Shown here: piece by piece, positions 1 through 8,658 of the stretch
Position numbering within the stretch: the first letter of the stretch is position 1
Layout: every line of letters starts with the position of its first letter
Assembly (NCBI RefSeq): GCF_000019805.1
Contig: NC_010525.1
Location: 744,001 to 808,000, forward strand
From: Pyrobaculum neutrophilum V24Sta
GTDB lineage: Archaea > Thermoproteota > Thermoprotei > Thermoproteales > Thermoproteaceae
DNA length: 64,000 nt
Direction: 5' to 3'
Position numbers and translations under genes: made by a program
The notes under the pieces: model-generated
What the model was told of the DNA's origin: nothing
What the model saw: only the letters and a program-made list of their open reading frames with translations
The model's database searches: none

Positions 1-1450
1 CCCTGTAGGGATCCACCGACGGGTGGGTCACCTGCGCCGCCTCTATGCGGAGGAGGTCCAGAGGCCTCCTGGCGGGGCTTGTGTACCCCGGCACCACGCC
101 CCCCATCCCTATTATCGGCGGCCTCCCCTCCTCGTAGTACTCCCTCTGCACCACCGCCCTCGCCGTCCCGTCCAGCCAAGCCACGTCCCCCGGCTGGGCT
201 AGGTCAAGGCCGAGGGTCTCGGCCACCTTCTCGTCTACGTTGTAGACCTCCAGGAGGTCCCTCCTACCCACCAGCTCCCTGAGGCTCGACATGCCGAGGG
301 CGTAGAGGATGGCCTTGAGGCCTTTCCCAACCGCGGTGAGGTAGTTGGCGAGGAGCCGGCTCCCCCACTCGACGTCTAGGACTTTCCCAGAGCCTATCAT
401 GTTTGTCAAAGCCGTGGGGCAGCCGCCGGTGTGGCACGCGTGGCACAGTATACACCCCATGGCCATCAACGCCGCCGTTCCCATGTTGGCCATGTCTGCC
501 CCCATGGCCACTATCTTCGCGACGTCCATCGGGCTGTACAACATGCCGCCGGCTATCATGATCAGCCCCCCGCGAGTCCCATCTCTCCTAAGCCACATGT
601 CTACCACGGGCACGGCGTAGTCTATCGGTATGCCCAAGTGATCCCTCGCCACGATGGGCGTCGCCCCGGTCCCCGCCCCCGCCCCGTCTATGATTATGCC
701 CTCCGCGGTGGATCTCCCAACCCCCACCGCCACGAAGTGTATCTTGTTGACGGCGGCCACCTTCACGAGGACGGGCTTCCCCGTGAGATCCCTAAGGGCT
801 TTAACCCTCTGGGCCAGATCCTCGATGGAGTATATGTCGTGGTGCGGCGCTGGGGAAAGCGCCTCGCTCCCAACCGGTATCTTCCTAAGCTGGGCGATGA
901 TGTCGACCACCTTCCTCCCGGGCAGATGGCCGCCGATGCCGGGCTTGGCGCCCTGGCCGATCTTGATGTTCACCGCAAGCCCCGCCCTCAGCAGGGCCAT
1001 GTCCATGCCAAAGCGGGCGGAGGCCCACTGCACCACGATATTGCGGTACTTCGCGATCTCCGGGTGGAGGCCTCCCTCCCCTATGCCGGCCACGGCCCCC
1101 ACCTCGGTAACCGCCTTCGCGATAGCTATGTTGGGGTTCCCGCTCAACGCGCCGAAGGACATATCGCCGACGTAGATAGGTATCTCGAGGCGGGTTCCGA
1201 AGAAGTCGATGCCCGTATCTACGTCGAGTTTATCCGCCTTCGTCAAAGCCTCCTTGAGGTCCGACGGCCTTAGGTCCTTGAAGACGGCTCTGTCGAGGAT
1301 TCTTCCAACCTTAGCCGGCGTGACCCCCTCCAAGGCCGGCTGCCCCGTCTCGGCCATCCGCCTAATCAGCCTAATTTTCTCCTCTTCCCAGAACTCGGGG
1401 ACTAGGTGCTTCGCCGGCTCTATATATGTCCGCACCACTATATGTTGCAC
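1..1450 (-). CDS. gltB: Glutamate synthase, FMN-binding (alpha-2) domain protein, partial
   Basis: Reverse-strand translation gives a glutamate synthase FMN/TIM-barrel domain: MSFGALSGNPNIAIAKA near the start, GGHLPGRKV, IIIDGAGAGTGATP, and a cysteine-rich MGCILCHACHTGGCPT that matches the 3Fe-4S cysteine region of the family. The reading frame is still open at position 1, so the C-terminus is outside the window. Start chosen as GTG at 1450 because a TATA box lies about 24 bases upstream; GTGs at 1438 and 1435 are alternatives. It would convert 2-oxoglutarate plus ammonia to glutamate, the ammonia coming from the amidotransferase protein encoded just upstream at 1502-3208. Confidence 0.9.
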   Translation of the reverse strand, partial: MQHIVVRTYIEPAKHLVPEFWEEEKIRLIRRMAETGQPALEGVTPAKVGRILDRAVFKDLRPSDLKEALTKADKLDVDTGIDFFGTRLEIPIYVGDMSFGALSGNPNIAIAKAVTEVGAVAGIGEGGLHPEIAKYRNIVVQWASARFGMDMALLRAGLAVNIKIGQGAKPGIGGHLPGRKVVDIIAQLRKIPVGSEALSPAPHHDIYSIEDLAQRVKALRDLTGKPVLVKVAAVNKIHFVAVGVGRSTAEGIIIDGAGAGTGATPIVARDHLGIPIDYAVPVVDMWLRRDGTRGGLIMIAGGMLYSPMDVAKIVAMGADMANMGTAALMAMGCILCHACHTGGCPTALTNMIGSGKVLDVEWGSRLLANYLTAVGKGLKAILYALGMSSLRELVGRRDLLEVYNVDEKVAETLGLDLAQPGDVAWLDGTARAVVQREYYEEGRPPIIGMGGVVPGYTSPARRPLDLLRIEAAQVTHPSVDPYR

Positions 1451-1470
1451 TCCGGCACTCTATTTTCCGA

Positions 1471-1480
1471 ATATAAATTT
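1471..1480 (-). promoter_or_regulatory. TATA box for the FMN-domain gltB gene
   Basis: Reverse-strand AAATTTATAT lies in the 51-base gap after the amidotransferase gene and about 24 bases before GTG 1450. It implies the downstream half of the split glutamate synthase has its own promoter as well as possible read-through. Confidence 0.6.
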
Positions 1481-1501
1481 ACTCCCCCCGCGCGCGGCGG
1501 G

Positions 1502-3208
1502 CTACTCCTTCTGGAGCTCGGCCACTTTCACAACTGTGAAGACCTCCCTCTCGATCTTAACGTCCTCGTTAAACAGGGCGTTGAAACGCTGGACGTAGGG
1601 CCTCAAGGCGTTTACCTCCTCCTCTGTGAGCTCCCGAACCTCGACGCTGTGGTACATCGAGAATATCCTCCGGAAATGCGGATCCTCAGACGCCCTTTTC
1701 ACATCTATGTCGACGCCGGCGGCCTTCAAAGCCTTGATGTAGCGCTCAAGCCTCTCGTGGTCTACTCCACCCCCGATCTTGTCCCTCTCAACCTCGCCTC
1801 TTATGTATATGGCGCCGCCGACCATCCCCGCCCCGATCCGACGCCCCACCTCCTCCTGCCAGGTGTGGCGGAGGACGAGTATCACGCCGCCGCCCATGTA
1901 TTCGCCGAGGTAATCCCCGGCGGACCCCCCGATGACCAACACGCCGCCTCTATGCTGGATCCCCGCTCTGTTGTTGGCGTTGCCGTATATGTAGATCTCG
2001 CCGCCCCGCTTCGCCTGCCCCACCGCGTCGCCTACGCTTCCATATACGGCGATCAACCCGCCGTTCATGGCGTCGCCTAGATCCTCCTGAGCGTCGCCGT
2101 ATATGTAGAACTCCCCGCCGCTCATGACGTTTGCGGAGGCGTTGCCTACCACCCCCCACACCCGAAGAACTCCCCCCTCCATGCCGTTGCCCAGATACCT
2201 ATGCCCCACCACGTTGACCACGTCCACCCTGCCGCGGGTCTGGAGCAGTCTCCTCACCTCCGGTGCTAGGTCGAGGACGCCGTATGCAGAGGCGTCTAAG
2301 ACATCCGGCGGAGGCAGCGGGATCTCCGGATACACGGCCCTCTTCTTGAACCCCCCCCAGACCTCTCCCCCAGATGCTATTATGTACTCCCCGCCTCTCA
2401 ACGCCCAGATCTCCACGCCGTTGCCGGCCACCGCCCTTATGGCGGCGGCCTCGCTGGCTACGTAGAGCCTATCGCCCGAGAGCCCCGCGTAGAGGGGGCG
2501 GAAGTGCTGGGTGTCCACGAAGGCGCCGAAGACGGGCTTAGGGCCTCCGATTATGAAGGCCACGGCGTAGGGACCGTCGAGCCTAGCGCCTCTGACCTCT
2601 CTCCCATACATCAGCTCCTCGACGGCCTTCTCCGGTCCGTACCTCTTCGTCAGCTCCCAGAGAAGATACGCTATGGCCTCGCTGTCGTTGCCGGTGAAGC
2701 CCCCGTAGCCGAAGCCGAACTTGAGCAGGTTTATGTTTGAGCCATAGGAGCTGAGATCTCCGTTGTGTACAATGGCCACGTCGCCGACTGAGAAGGGGTG
2801 GCTGTAGTAGGGGAAGCCCCCGGGGCTGTTCGTGGGGTACCTAGTGTGGCCTATCCAAATGGGCGAGCTCTTCCCGCCGACTCCGTAAAGCTCGTCGAGG
2901 GCCTCTGGCCAGCCGATCACCTTGTACACATCCAGCCACCTGCTCCTCATGTACACCACGCCGTCTGCGGCTACGTCTCCGTATTTCACAACGTCGTAGA
3001 GGCCGCTGGGTAGTTTATAGACCTCTGAGGCGTCGCTTGGGGGAGTGGAGGTGAAAAACTTCGTGCGGACCTGGGGTGAGGGGCTGAGGAGGGCGACCCC
3101 AGAGCCGTGTTTAGTGCCTCGCTCCCTCATGGCCGTAAGCGCCTTAATCGCCACTTTCCCCGGTATATATTCGCCGGCGAAGCTATATACCCCAAAAATG
3201 CCGCACAT
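1502..3208 (-). CDS. Glutamate synthase amidotransferase + GXGXG domain protein
   Basis: 568 residues starting MCGIFGVYSF: Cys2 is the N-terminal nucleophile of class-II (Ntn) glutamine amidotransferases, followed by the family signatures GHTRYPTNS and HNGDLSSYGSN. The C-terminal third (about 330-500) has repeated glycine turns (GGGVLRVWG, GGEFYIYGDA, GGLIAVYGSVG, GGEIYIYGNANN, GGVLVIGG), the beta-helical GXGXG domain of glutamate synthase. So bacterial GltB domains 1 and 3 are fused here while domain 2 is the separate gene downstream. An AT-rich TTATTAATA about 26 bases before the ATG is the likely promoter. Confidence 0.9.
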   Translation of the reverse strand: MCGIFGVYSFAGEYIPGKVAIKALTAMRERGTKHGSGVALLSPSPQVRTKFFTSTPPSDASEVYKLPSGLYDVVKYGDVAADGVVYMRSRWLDVYKVIGWPEALDELYGVGGKSSPIWIGHTRYPTNSPGGFPYYSHPFSVGDVAIVHNGDLSSYGSNINLLKFGFGYGGFTGNDSEAIAYLLWELTKRYGPEKAVEELMYGREVRGARLDGPYAVAFIIGGPKPVFGAFVDTQHFRPLYAGLSGDRLYVASEAAAIRAVAGNGVEIWALRGGEYIIASGGEVWGGFKKRAVYPEIPLPPPDVLDASAYGVLDLAPEVRRLLQTRGRVDVVNVVGHRYLGNGMEGGVLRVWGVVGNASANVMSGGEFYIYGDAQEDLGDAMNGGLIAVYGSVGDAVGQAKRGGEIYIYGNANNRAGIQHRGGVLVIGGSAGDYLGEYMGGGVILVLRHTWQEEVGRRIGAGMVGGAIYIRGEVERDKIGGGVDHERLERYIKALKAAGVDIDVKRASEDPHFRRIFSMYHSVEVRELTEEEVNALRPYVQRFNALFNEDVKIEREVFTVVKVAELQKE

Positions 3209-3249
3209 GTGACTCTCTATAGATCGTATTAATAAGCGTTTCCGGCGCC

Positions 3250-3738
3250 CTATCTACCCGCCGTCTTTAGGAAGTTAACCAGCCCGCCCGCCTTCAGAAT
3301 AGCCAGTGGGAGACCCCTCAGAGGCTTCCCCTCCAGCCTCTCCCCCGTCGTCAGATTCAGTAGGTACCCTCCCTCGATGTCCACCTCAAGCTCGTCGCCC
3401 TCCCTCACCCTCTTCGTCACGTCGGGGACCTGCAGGACTGGGAGACCCACGTTAATCGCGTTTCTGAAAAATATCCGTGCGAAGCTCTCCGCCACCACGG
3501 CGAGGACGCCGGCGCCTTTTAAGGCAATCGCCGCCTGCTCCCTTGACGACCCCATTCCGAAGGCGCGGCCTGCCACCAACACCGCCCCCTTGGCCTTCTT
3601 TGGGAACTCCGGGTCAAGGGGCTCCATGGCGTGTTGGCCGAGCACAGCCGGGTCGGTGTATACTAGGTATTTAGCTGGAATTATCACGTCTGTATCTATC
3701 TTATCCCCGTACACTATCGCCTTTCCCCTGACCTTCAC
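3250..3738 (-). CDS. leuD: 3-isopropylmalate dehydratase small subunit
   Basis: 162 residues of the aconitase swivel-domain family: GDKIDTDVIIPAKYL at the N-terminus and GRAFGMGSSREQA in the middle. The substrate loop reads YLVY; in archaeal enzymes, as I recall, YLVY-type loops go with isopropylmalate isomerase whereas YLRT marks homoaconitase, so a role in leucine synthesis is favoured. It needs a large subunit (LeuC), which is not in this window. Start is GTG 3738, with TATATATA about 27 bases upstream. Divergent from the synthase gene at 3828. Confidence 0.9.
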   Translation of the reverse strand: MKVRGKAIVYGDKIDTDVIIPAKYLVYTDPAVLGQHAMEPLDPEFPKKAKGAVLVAGRAFGMGSSREQAAIALKGAGVLAVVAESFARIFFRNAINVGLPVLQVPDVTKRVREGDELEVDIEGGYLLNLTTGERLEGKPLRGLPLAILKAGGLVNFLKTAGR

Positions 3739-3827
3739 GGAGAGCAGCCGATCTTTGGCATATATATACGTTGAGTGAAAAGCTTAAATAGAGGGGGTAA
3801 AAAGCGGCCTATGGTATCGGGGCTCGG

Positions 3828-4946
3828 GTGGTGAAGATCTTCGACACCACGTTGAGAGATGGGGAGCAGATGGCGGGGGTCGCCCTAGCCCCCGAGGAGA
3901 AGTTGCAGATCGCCCTGGCCCTAGACGAAATAGGGGTGGACATAATAGAGGCCGGCTTCGCCGCCGTCTCAAACGAGGAGCGTACCGCCATTAAGAACAT
4001 CGCGAAGGAGACGTCGAGGGCGTCTATAGCCAGCCTCGCCAGGTTGAACAAATCGGATGTAGACGCGGCGGCTTCGGCAGACGTCGACATGATACATGTT
4101 TTCATCGCCACCTCCGACATACACCTTAAGTACAAGTTGGGCATCACCAGAGACGAGGCGTTGCAGAAGATTGGGGAGGTCGTCTCCTATGCGAAGTCCT
4201 ACGGCGTGAGAGTGCTGTTCAGCGCCGAGGACGCCACGAGGAGCGACCTTGACTTCCTAGTCAAGGCCTATAGAACAGCCGTGGACGCCGGCGCAGACGA
4301 GATAAACGTCCCCGACACAGTCGGCGTTATGACGCCCAGCAGGATGGCCTACCTAATCCGCTACATTAGGGAGAGGATCCCGCCGGTCCCCATACACGTC
4401 CACTGCCACGACGACTTCGGGATGGCCGTCGCCAACACGATATCGGCTATAGAAAACGGGGCAGAGGTGGCGCAGGTGGTGGTCAACGGCTTCGGCGAAA
4501 GGGCTGGAAACGCGGCGCTGGAGGAGGTCGTGGCGGCGGCGCACTACCTACTCGGCATGAAAACCAACATAAAGATGGAGAAGCTGTACGAGCTCTCCCA
4601 GCTGGTGTCTAAGCTCTTCGGCATACCGGTCCCGCCCAATAAGGCGGTCGTCGGCGAAAACGCCTTCAGCCACGAAGCAGGGATACATGTACACGGCGTG
4701 TTAAACAACCCATTCACCTACGAGCCCATGAGACCCGAAGACGTGGGCAACAGACGGAGGATAGTCCTGGGCAAGCACTCGGGCCGGCACGCGGTGGAGT
4801 GGGCGCTGAAGAACATAGGCGTGCAGCCGACAGAGGACCTCATAAGCCACGTCTTAAACGCGGTGAAGGAGATCTCCATAAAAAAGGTAAAAATAGATGA
4901 AAACGTACTAAGGGAAATAGTCGCGGACTGGCAGAGGAGGAGGTAG
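3828..4946 (+). CDS. 2-isopropylmalate / homocitrate synthase family protein
   Basis: 372 residues. The HMGL-like TIM barrel is clear: [14 protein letters not shown] (metal/substrate binding), [29 protein letters not shown], and [11 protein letters not shown]. It ends soon after the second subdomain, so the C-terminal LeuA regulatory (allosteric) domain of bacterial 2-isopropylmalate synthase is absent. Neighbours leuD and leuB favour the leucine pathway; homocitrate or citramalate synthase activity cannot be excluded from sequence. Start is GTG 3828 (GTG GTG AAG); a TTAAATA box at 3784-3790 would give a short leader. Confidence 0.85.
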   Translation: MVKIFDTTLRDGEQMAGVALAPEEKLQIALALDEIGVDIIEAGFAAVSNEERTAIKNIAKETSRASIASLARLNKSDVDAAASADVDMIHVFIATSDIHLKYKLGITRDEALQKIGEVVSYAKSYGVRVLFSAEDATRSDLDFLVKAYRTAVDAGADEINVPDTVGVMTPSRMAYLIRYIRERIPPVPIHVHCHDDFGMAVANTISAIENGAEVAQVVVNGFGERAGNAALEEVVAAAHYLLGMKTNIKMEKLYELSQLVSKLFGIPVPPNKAVVGENAFSHEAGIHVHGVLNNPFTYEPMRPEDVGNRRRIVLGKHSGRHAVEWALKNIGVQPTEDLISHVLNAVKEISIKKVKIDENVLREIVADWQRRR

Positions 4947-5048
4947 CATTTCGCGGCATAAACGTCGCTATTTTAAACCGCCCCGCAGTTGGCCCCAGCG
5001 TCGCTGGATGTGGGTTTATTGCTTATAAAGGGGGGTAGTTAGACCGCT

Positions 5049-6026
5049 ATGCCGTATAAGGTGTTGGTTATCCCGGGCGACGGGATTGGTCCCGAGGTGG
5101 TCGAGGCGGCTCTCTACGTAATTAACGCGGCGGCGGCGAAATACGGCGTAGATCTTGAGGTTAAGACGGCGGAGGCTGGGGACGCCGCGCTTAGGAAATA
5201 CGGCGTTGCCATGCCACCGGAGACTCTAAAGCTCGCCGACGCGTCCGACGTGATCTTCAAAGGGCCGATTGGGGAGTCTGCATACGACGTCACGTCGCTT
5301 ATAAGGATGAGGTACGTCCTCTACGCGAACATACGCCCTGTGAAAAACCTCCCCGGGGTCCCGGCCGTTAGAGACATAGACTGCGTGTTTGTCAGGGAAA
5401 ACGTGGAGGATGTGTACGTGGGGGCTGAGTACAAGGTGGGGGATGTGGCGATTGCTCTGAAGGTCATCACCGGCGTTGGGACGAGGCGGGTGGCCAGGGT
5501 GGCGAGGCGCTACGCCGAGATGAGGAAGCGCAAGGTAACCGTGGTCCACAAGGCCAACGTCCTCAGGGTGGTGGACGCCTTCTTTAGAGACGTGGCGCTG
5601 GAGGAGCTCAAGGGTCTCGAGGTTGACCAAATGTACGTAGACGCGGCTGCTATGGAGCTCGTGAGAAACCCGCTCCGCTTCGACGTAGTGCTCACCACCA
5701 ACCAGTACGGGGATATCTTGACGGATCTAGCGGCTCAAGTCGCCGGGGGGCTCGGCCTAGCCCCCAGCGGCAACCTCGGCGATGGCAAAGCCATGTTTGA
5801 GCCTGTACACGGCGCCGCCTTCGACATAGCCGGCAGAGGCATAGCCAACCCCATCGCCACGATCCTCTCCGCGGCGATGATGTTTGAGTGGCTGGGGAGG
5901 AGCGACGCCGCGCAGGCAATTAGGTCGGCTGTGGAGAGGAGCATACTGCAGGGGGTTAAAACGCCAGATATCGGGGGCAACAGCAAGACAGCGGAGGTGG
6001 GGAGGTACATAGCCTCTATTTTATGA
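5049..6026 (+). CDS. leuB: 3-isopropylmalate dehydrogenase family protein
   Basis: 325 residues of the isocitrate/isopropylmalate dehydrogenase family: VIPGDGIGPEVV, YANIRPVKNLPGV with the substrate arginine, FVRENVEDVYVGAEY, TNQYGDILTDLAAQVAGGLG (metal aspartates) and EPVHGAAFDIAG for the nucleotide site. Lengths and motifs fit the short archaeal LeuB form; homoisocitrate dehydrogenase is a possible alternative. TTATAAA lies about 23 bases before the ATG. Its 3' end overlaps the convergent HEPN-like gene by 11 bases. Confidence 0.87.
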   Translation: MPYKVLVIPGDGIGPEVVEAALYVINAAAAKYGVDLEVKTAEAGDAALRKYGVAMPPETLKLADASDVIFKGPIGESAYDVTSLIRMRYVLYANIRPVKNLPGVPAVRDIDCVFVRENVEDVYVGAEYKVGDVAIALKVITGVGTRRVARVARRYAEMRKRKVTVVHKANVLRVVDAFFRDVALEELKGLEVDQMYVDAAAMELVRNPLRFDVVLTTNQYGDILTDLAAQVAGGLGLAPSGNLGDGKAMFEPVHGAAFDIAGRGIANPIATILSAAMMFEWLGRSDAAQAIRSAVERSILQGVKTPDIGGNSKTAEVGRYIASIL

Positions 6027-6366
6027 CTTGGTGAATCAGGTCTGTGAGCAACTCGGCGCATCTCACGCAGATCTCCCCTTCTTGACCCCCGTAGTACTGG
6101 CGCTCTAGGGCGGAGGCGCACGACTCTGCGCCGGGGGGCAAGATCTCCACGGCGGATTTGAGCATAGAGCCGATCGTCTTCACCACGGGGCCGGGGCTGT
6201 AGGGATCTAGACCCAAGACCCCGCTGAGCAGAGTGGACACCGCTTGGTAGGAGTGGTAGCACGCGGCTTGGCTATCGCCGTCTTCCAAGGCCTCGAGGGC
6301 CAGCGCCATGTGTGAAATGTGGCGGCGGTACCACTCCAGGTGTATCCCCAGGATCCGCTCCATCAC
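6016..6366 (-). CDS. HEPN-like small helical protein
   Basis: 116 residues, all-helical. The segment around residue 30-50 (SQAACYHSYQAVSTLL) resembles the HEPN-fold helix seen in archaeal small proteins often paired with nucleotidyltransferases, but the RX4-6H ribonuclease motif is not present, and no nucleotidyltransferase is next to it. It starts inside the end of the aminotransferase gene (4-base ATGA overlap), so it is translationally coupled to that enzyme. Function unknown; the HEPN assignment is by eye. Confidence 0.6.
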   Translation of the reverse strand: MMERILGIHLEWYRRHISHMALALEALEDGDSQAACYHSYQAVSTLLSGVLGLDPYSPGPVVKTIGSMLKSAVEILPPGAESCASALERQYYGGQEGEICVRCAELLTDLIHQVIK

Positions 6367-7517
6367 CTAAAGGCCTCCACCGCCGCCTCCAGCGCTTTTC
6401 CAACGTCGACGGAGACGCCGAGGTCCCTCAGGCTTGCGCCGACGGCGGCCAGCGCCGTGGTCACGTAGTCGAGAGATGCCTGCACGCCCATGTGGCCGAT
6501 CCTCGCCAGCTGGCCCTCCAGCGGGCCCCAGCTCCCAGCTATCAACACGCCGTATTTCTCCCACGCAACTCTACGTAGCTCGGCGGGTGGGACCGGCGGT
6601 TTAAAAGCCGTCGCAGTTGGGCAGTTACACTCGGCGCACGCCGGATACAGCTCAAGCCCCATGGCGGCTAGCCCTCTACGAACGGCCTCCCTCGCCGCCC
6701 TATGCCTCTGGAAGACAGACGGCAAGCCCTCCTCGTGTATCCTCCTGAGGCTCTCCCTCAGGGCGTAGACCAGCACATCCGGCATGGTGTATGGGAAGCC
6801 CCCTCTGCCGAGCCACTCCTCCCACACCTCGTAGCTCATGTAGTAGCTCCCCCTCCCCACCTCCCTCGACCTGTCGAGAGCCGCTCTGCTGACCGCCATT
6901 ATCGTGAGGCCTGGGGGCGCGTTGAGCGCCTTCTGCGACCCCCCTATCATCACGCCGACCCCCCAACCGTCGAACTCGAGCCTATCGGCCCCGATTGAGG
7001 AAACCGCGTCCACTATGAGGAGGGCCCCGCGGCTTGAGACAATTTTGGCGACCTCCTCCAAGCCGTTGTAGACTGCGGAGGGGGTGTCGCAGTGTACAAG
7101 CGTAACCACCTCCACGTCCTTCTCCCTCTCTAGTGCTCTCTCCACCGCGGCGGGGTCGGCGGCCCGCCTCCAGTCTAGCCCCATGGCCACCGGCCGGCCT
7201 CCGTACATCTTCACAAGCTCCGCGAAGCCGGAGCCGTACACCCCGTTGTCGACCACCAGAACCTTCGTGCCGGGCTTAACGGCGTTGGCGACAGCCGCCT
7301 CCAGCCCCAACATGGCCTCGCCGGCCCATATGTAGAGGGCGCCCCGCTCCGTGCCAATCAAGCGCTTAAGCATGTCCACGGCATCTTGGTACAGCTGGAA
7401 GAACTGGGGGTCCAGGTCGGGGTTTGTGGTCTCTTTGGCTAAAGCCTCTCGGACCCACTGGGGGAGGGCCGTGGGGCCGGGCGTTAGAACCCTCCTCTCT
7501 CCATATCTCCTATACAC
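6363..7517 (-). CDS. Class-V aminotransferase (serine/alanine-glyoxylate type)
   Basis: 384 residues of fold-type I PLP enzyme. TPGPTALP at the N-terminus is typical of alanine-glyoxylate/serine-pyruvate aminotransferases; VDAVSSIGADRLEFD carries the PLP-ring aspartate and GGSQKALNAPPGL carries the Schiff-base lysine. The C-terminal domain retains the small-domain RIGHMG segment. Substrates cannot be told from sequence: serine, alanine or phosphoserine with glyoxylate or pyruvate are candidates. It overlaps the upstream secreted-protein gene by 8 bases and the downstream HEPN-like gene by 4, so the three look co-transcribed. Confidence 0.88.
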   Translation of the reverse strand: MYRRYGERRVLTPGPTALPQWVREALAKETTNPDLDPQFFQLYQDAVDMLKRLIGTERGALYIWAGEAMLGLEAAVANAVKPGTKVLVVDNGVYGSGFAELVKMYGGRPVAMGLDWRRAADPAAVERALEREKDVEVVTLVHCDTPSAVYNGLEEVAKIVSSRGALLIVDAVSSIGADRLEFDGWGVGVMIGGSQKALNAPPGLTIMAVSRAALDRSREVGRGSYYMSYEVWEEWLGRGGFPYTMPDVLVYALRESLRRIHEEGLPSVFQRHRAAREAVRRGLAAMGLELYPACAECNCPTATAFKPPVPPAELRRVAWEKYGVLIAGSWGPLEGQLARIGHMGVQASLDYVTTALAAVGASLRDLGVSVDVGKALEAAVEAFR

Positions 7518-8349
7518 GCCTCCTACGGTCAGCTAGTATAAAAAAGATAAGTGCCAGAGCCAGCATCCCAACGCCTAGAAATGCAAGGAAGACGCTTCTG
7601 GGGTCCACCTCCCTGACGTACTCAGTGACGGTGTAGACCTGAGTCACGGTGGCGGTTTCTCTAGCCGTCACCGTCGCAGTCGCCGTGGAGGTATACGCAG
7701 TGGTGTATGTAACAGTCACGGGAGTCGTGACCGTGGCCGTCACAGTGGCTGTATGGGTCACTGTGGCGACGGGGGTGTAGTTCCCCTCGGCTCTTATACG
7801 CCAGGGCGTGCTTACGCCGTAGTAGTAGAGCTTGACGACGTAGTCGTCGCAGGGGTTTAAGCCCCTTATAGACAGCGCTCTAGCCGCGGTGAAGTTGGCC
7901 GTTTGGAAGTAGACGGCGAGGGTCCCCATCGCCGTGCTCCTCAGCGTAACAACGACGAGTGGGGGGTAGGCCGAGGTAGTCCTATTTAGGACGCGTAGAT
8001 CTGGCGCCGCGGAGCAGGTGTAGTTCCCCGGCTTCACCCCCCACACCTCGATTCTATCCACCTCCCTGCCCCCCTCGTACAAGGCCAGCGCCACAGCTGA
8101 GGCGCCGTAGGGCACAGAACATATGTTGTACGCCTCCACGCCCCTCCCCACGTCGCACGGCCCCCTCCACCCCCCGTCGTACCAATACAGCTTGATATCC
8201 GCAGGCGGCCCCCACACGTGGGCGTACACGTCTAGGTAGAGCCACTGGGGCGCCATGCATAGGCACTGCCTAAGAGATATGGAGGCTCTGTCGATGTAGC
8301 CCGCGGTGGCGAGGAGAGCCGCAAGGAGGAGCAGCGCTGTTGTGCGCAT
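7510..8349 (-). CDS. Secreted surface protein with Thr/Val-rich stalk and C-terminal anchor
   Basis: 279 residues. Hydrophobic N-terminal signal (TALLLLAALLATAG), an extracellular domain with several cysteines and NXT/NXS sequons, a low-complexity stalk from about residue 195 to 245 made of repeated T-V-T-x units, then a membrane helix (FLAFLGVGMLALALIFFIL) and an RRRR tail inside the cell. This signal-domain-stalk-anchor layout is common for crenarchaeal surface proteins. The globular part is not recognised. Confidence 0.8.
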   Translation of the reverse strand: MRTTALLLLAALLATAGYIDRASISLRQCLCMAPQWLYLDVYAHVWGPPADIKLYWYDGGWRGPCDVGRGVEAYNICSVPYGASAVALALYEGGREVDRIEVWGVKPGNYTCSAAPDLRVLNRTTSAYPPLVVVTLRSTAMGTLAVYFQTANFTAARALSIRGLNPCDDYVVKLYYYGVSTPWRIRAEGNYTPVATVTHTATVTATVTTPVTVTYTTAYTSTATATVTARETATVTQVYTVTEYVREVDPRSVFLAFLGVGMLALALIFFILADRRRRV

Positions 8350-8363
8350 CGGAAGGCCGTTGG

Positions 8364-8573
8364 CTAGTTTTTAAAAACTTGTAGAGCCTCCTCGATCTGG
8401 TCCTCTAGAAACCACTCCAGGACGTAGTCCAGCTTGTTGGCTATATAGAGGGCTTTCCTGTAGGCCTTCTCCCACGTCGCGTATTTCGTCACGAGGACCC
8501 ACCCCTCGCCGGCTACTCTGAGCTTTGTCACGAGGACCCTCTCCTCCTTGGGGTTTATGTAGACGCGGAACAT
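8364..8573 (-). CDS. 69-residue protein, paralogue of the 9459-9629 microprotein
   Basis: Begins MFRVYINPKEERV and contains KLDYVLEW followed by a 15-residue charged tail. It aligns along its length with the 56-residue protein encoded on the other side of mobA: both have a VxVxP start, an EGW in the middle, an Ala/Arg-rich helix and the same YVLEW ending block. A TTATAA box about 24 bases upstream supports ATG 8573. Function unknown. Confidence 0.7.
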   Translation of the reverse strand: MFRVYINPKEERVLVTKLRVAGEGWVLVTKYATWEKAYRKALYIANKLDYVLEWFLEDQIEEALQVFKN

Positions 8574-8658
8574 GTACGTATACGTCTACGTCTTTATAAC
8601 CCCCAGGTAATACAGCTTACAACTATCCCCTAAGTATGTCAAAACTTTCTGTTAACTC

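Noticed and set aside
431-1273. 280-codon forward frame opposite the FMN-domain gene
   Set aside because: It is the shadow of the GC-rich reverse-strand gltB gene, whose protein has clear family motifs.
4947-5048. Possible sRNA between the synthase and leuB genes
   Set aside because: An extra TTTTAAAC box exists but no C/D boxes or stable hairpin follow it.
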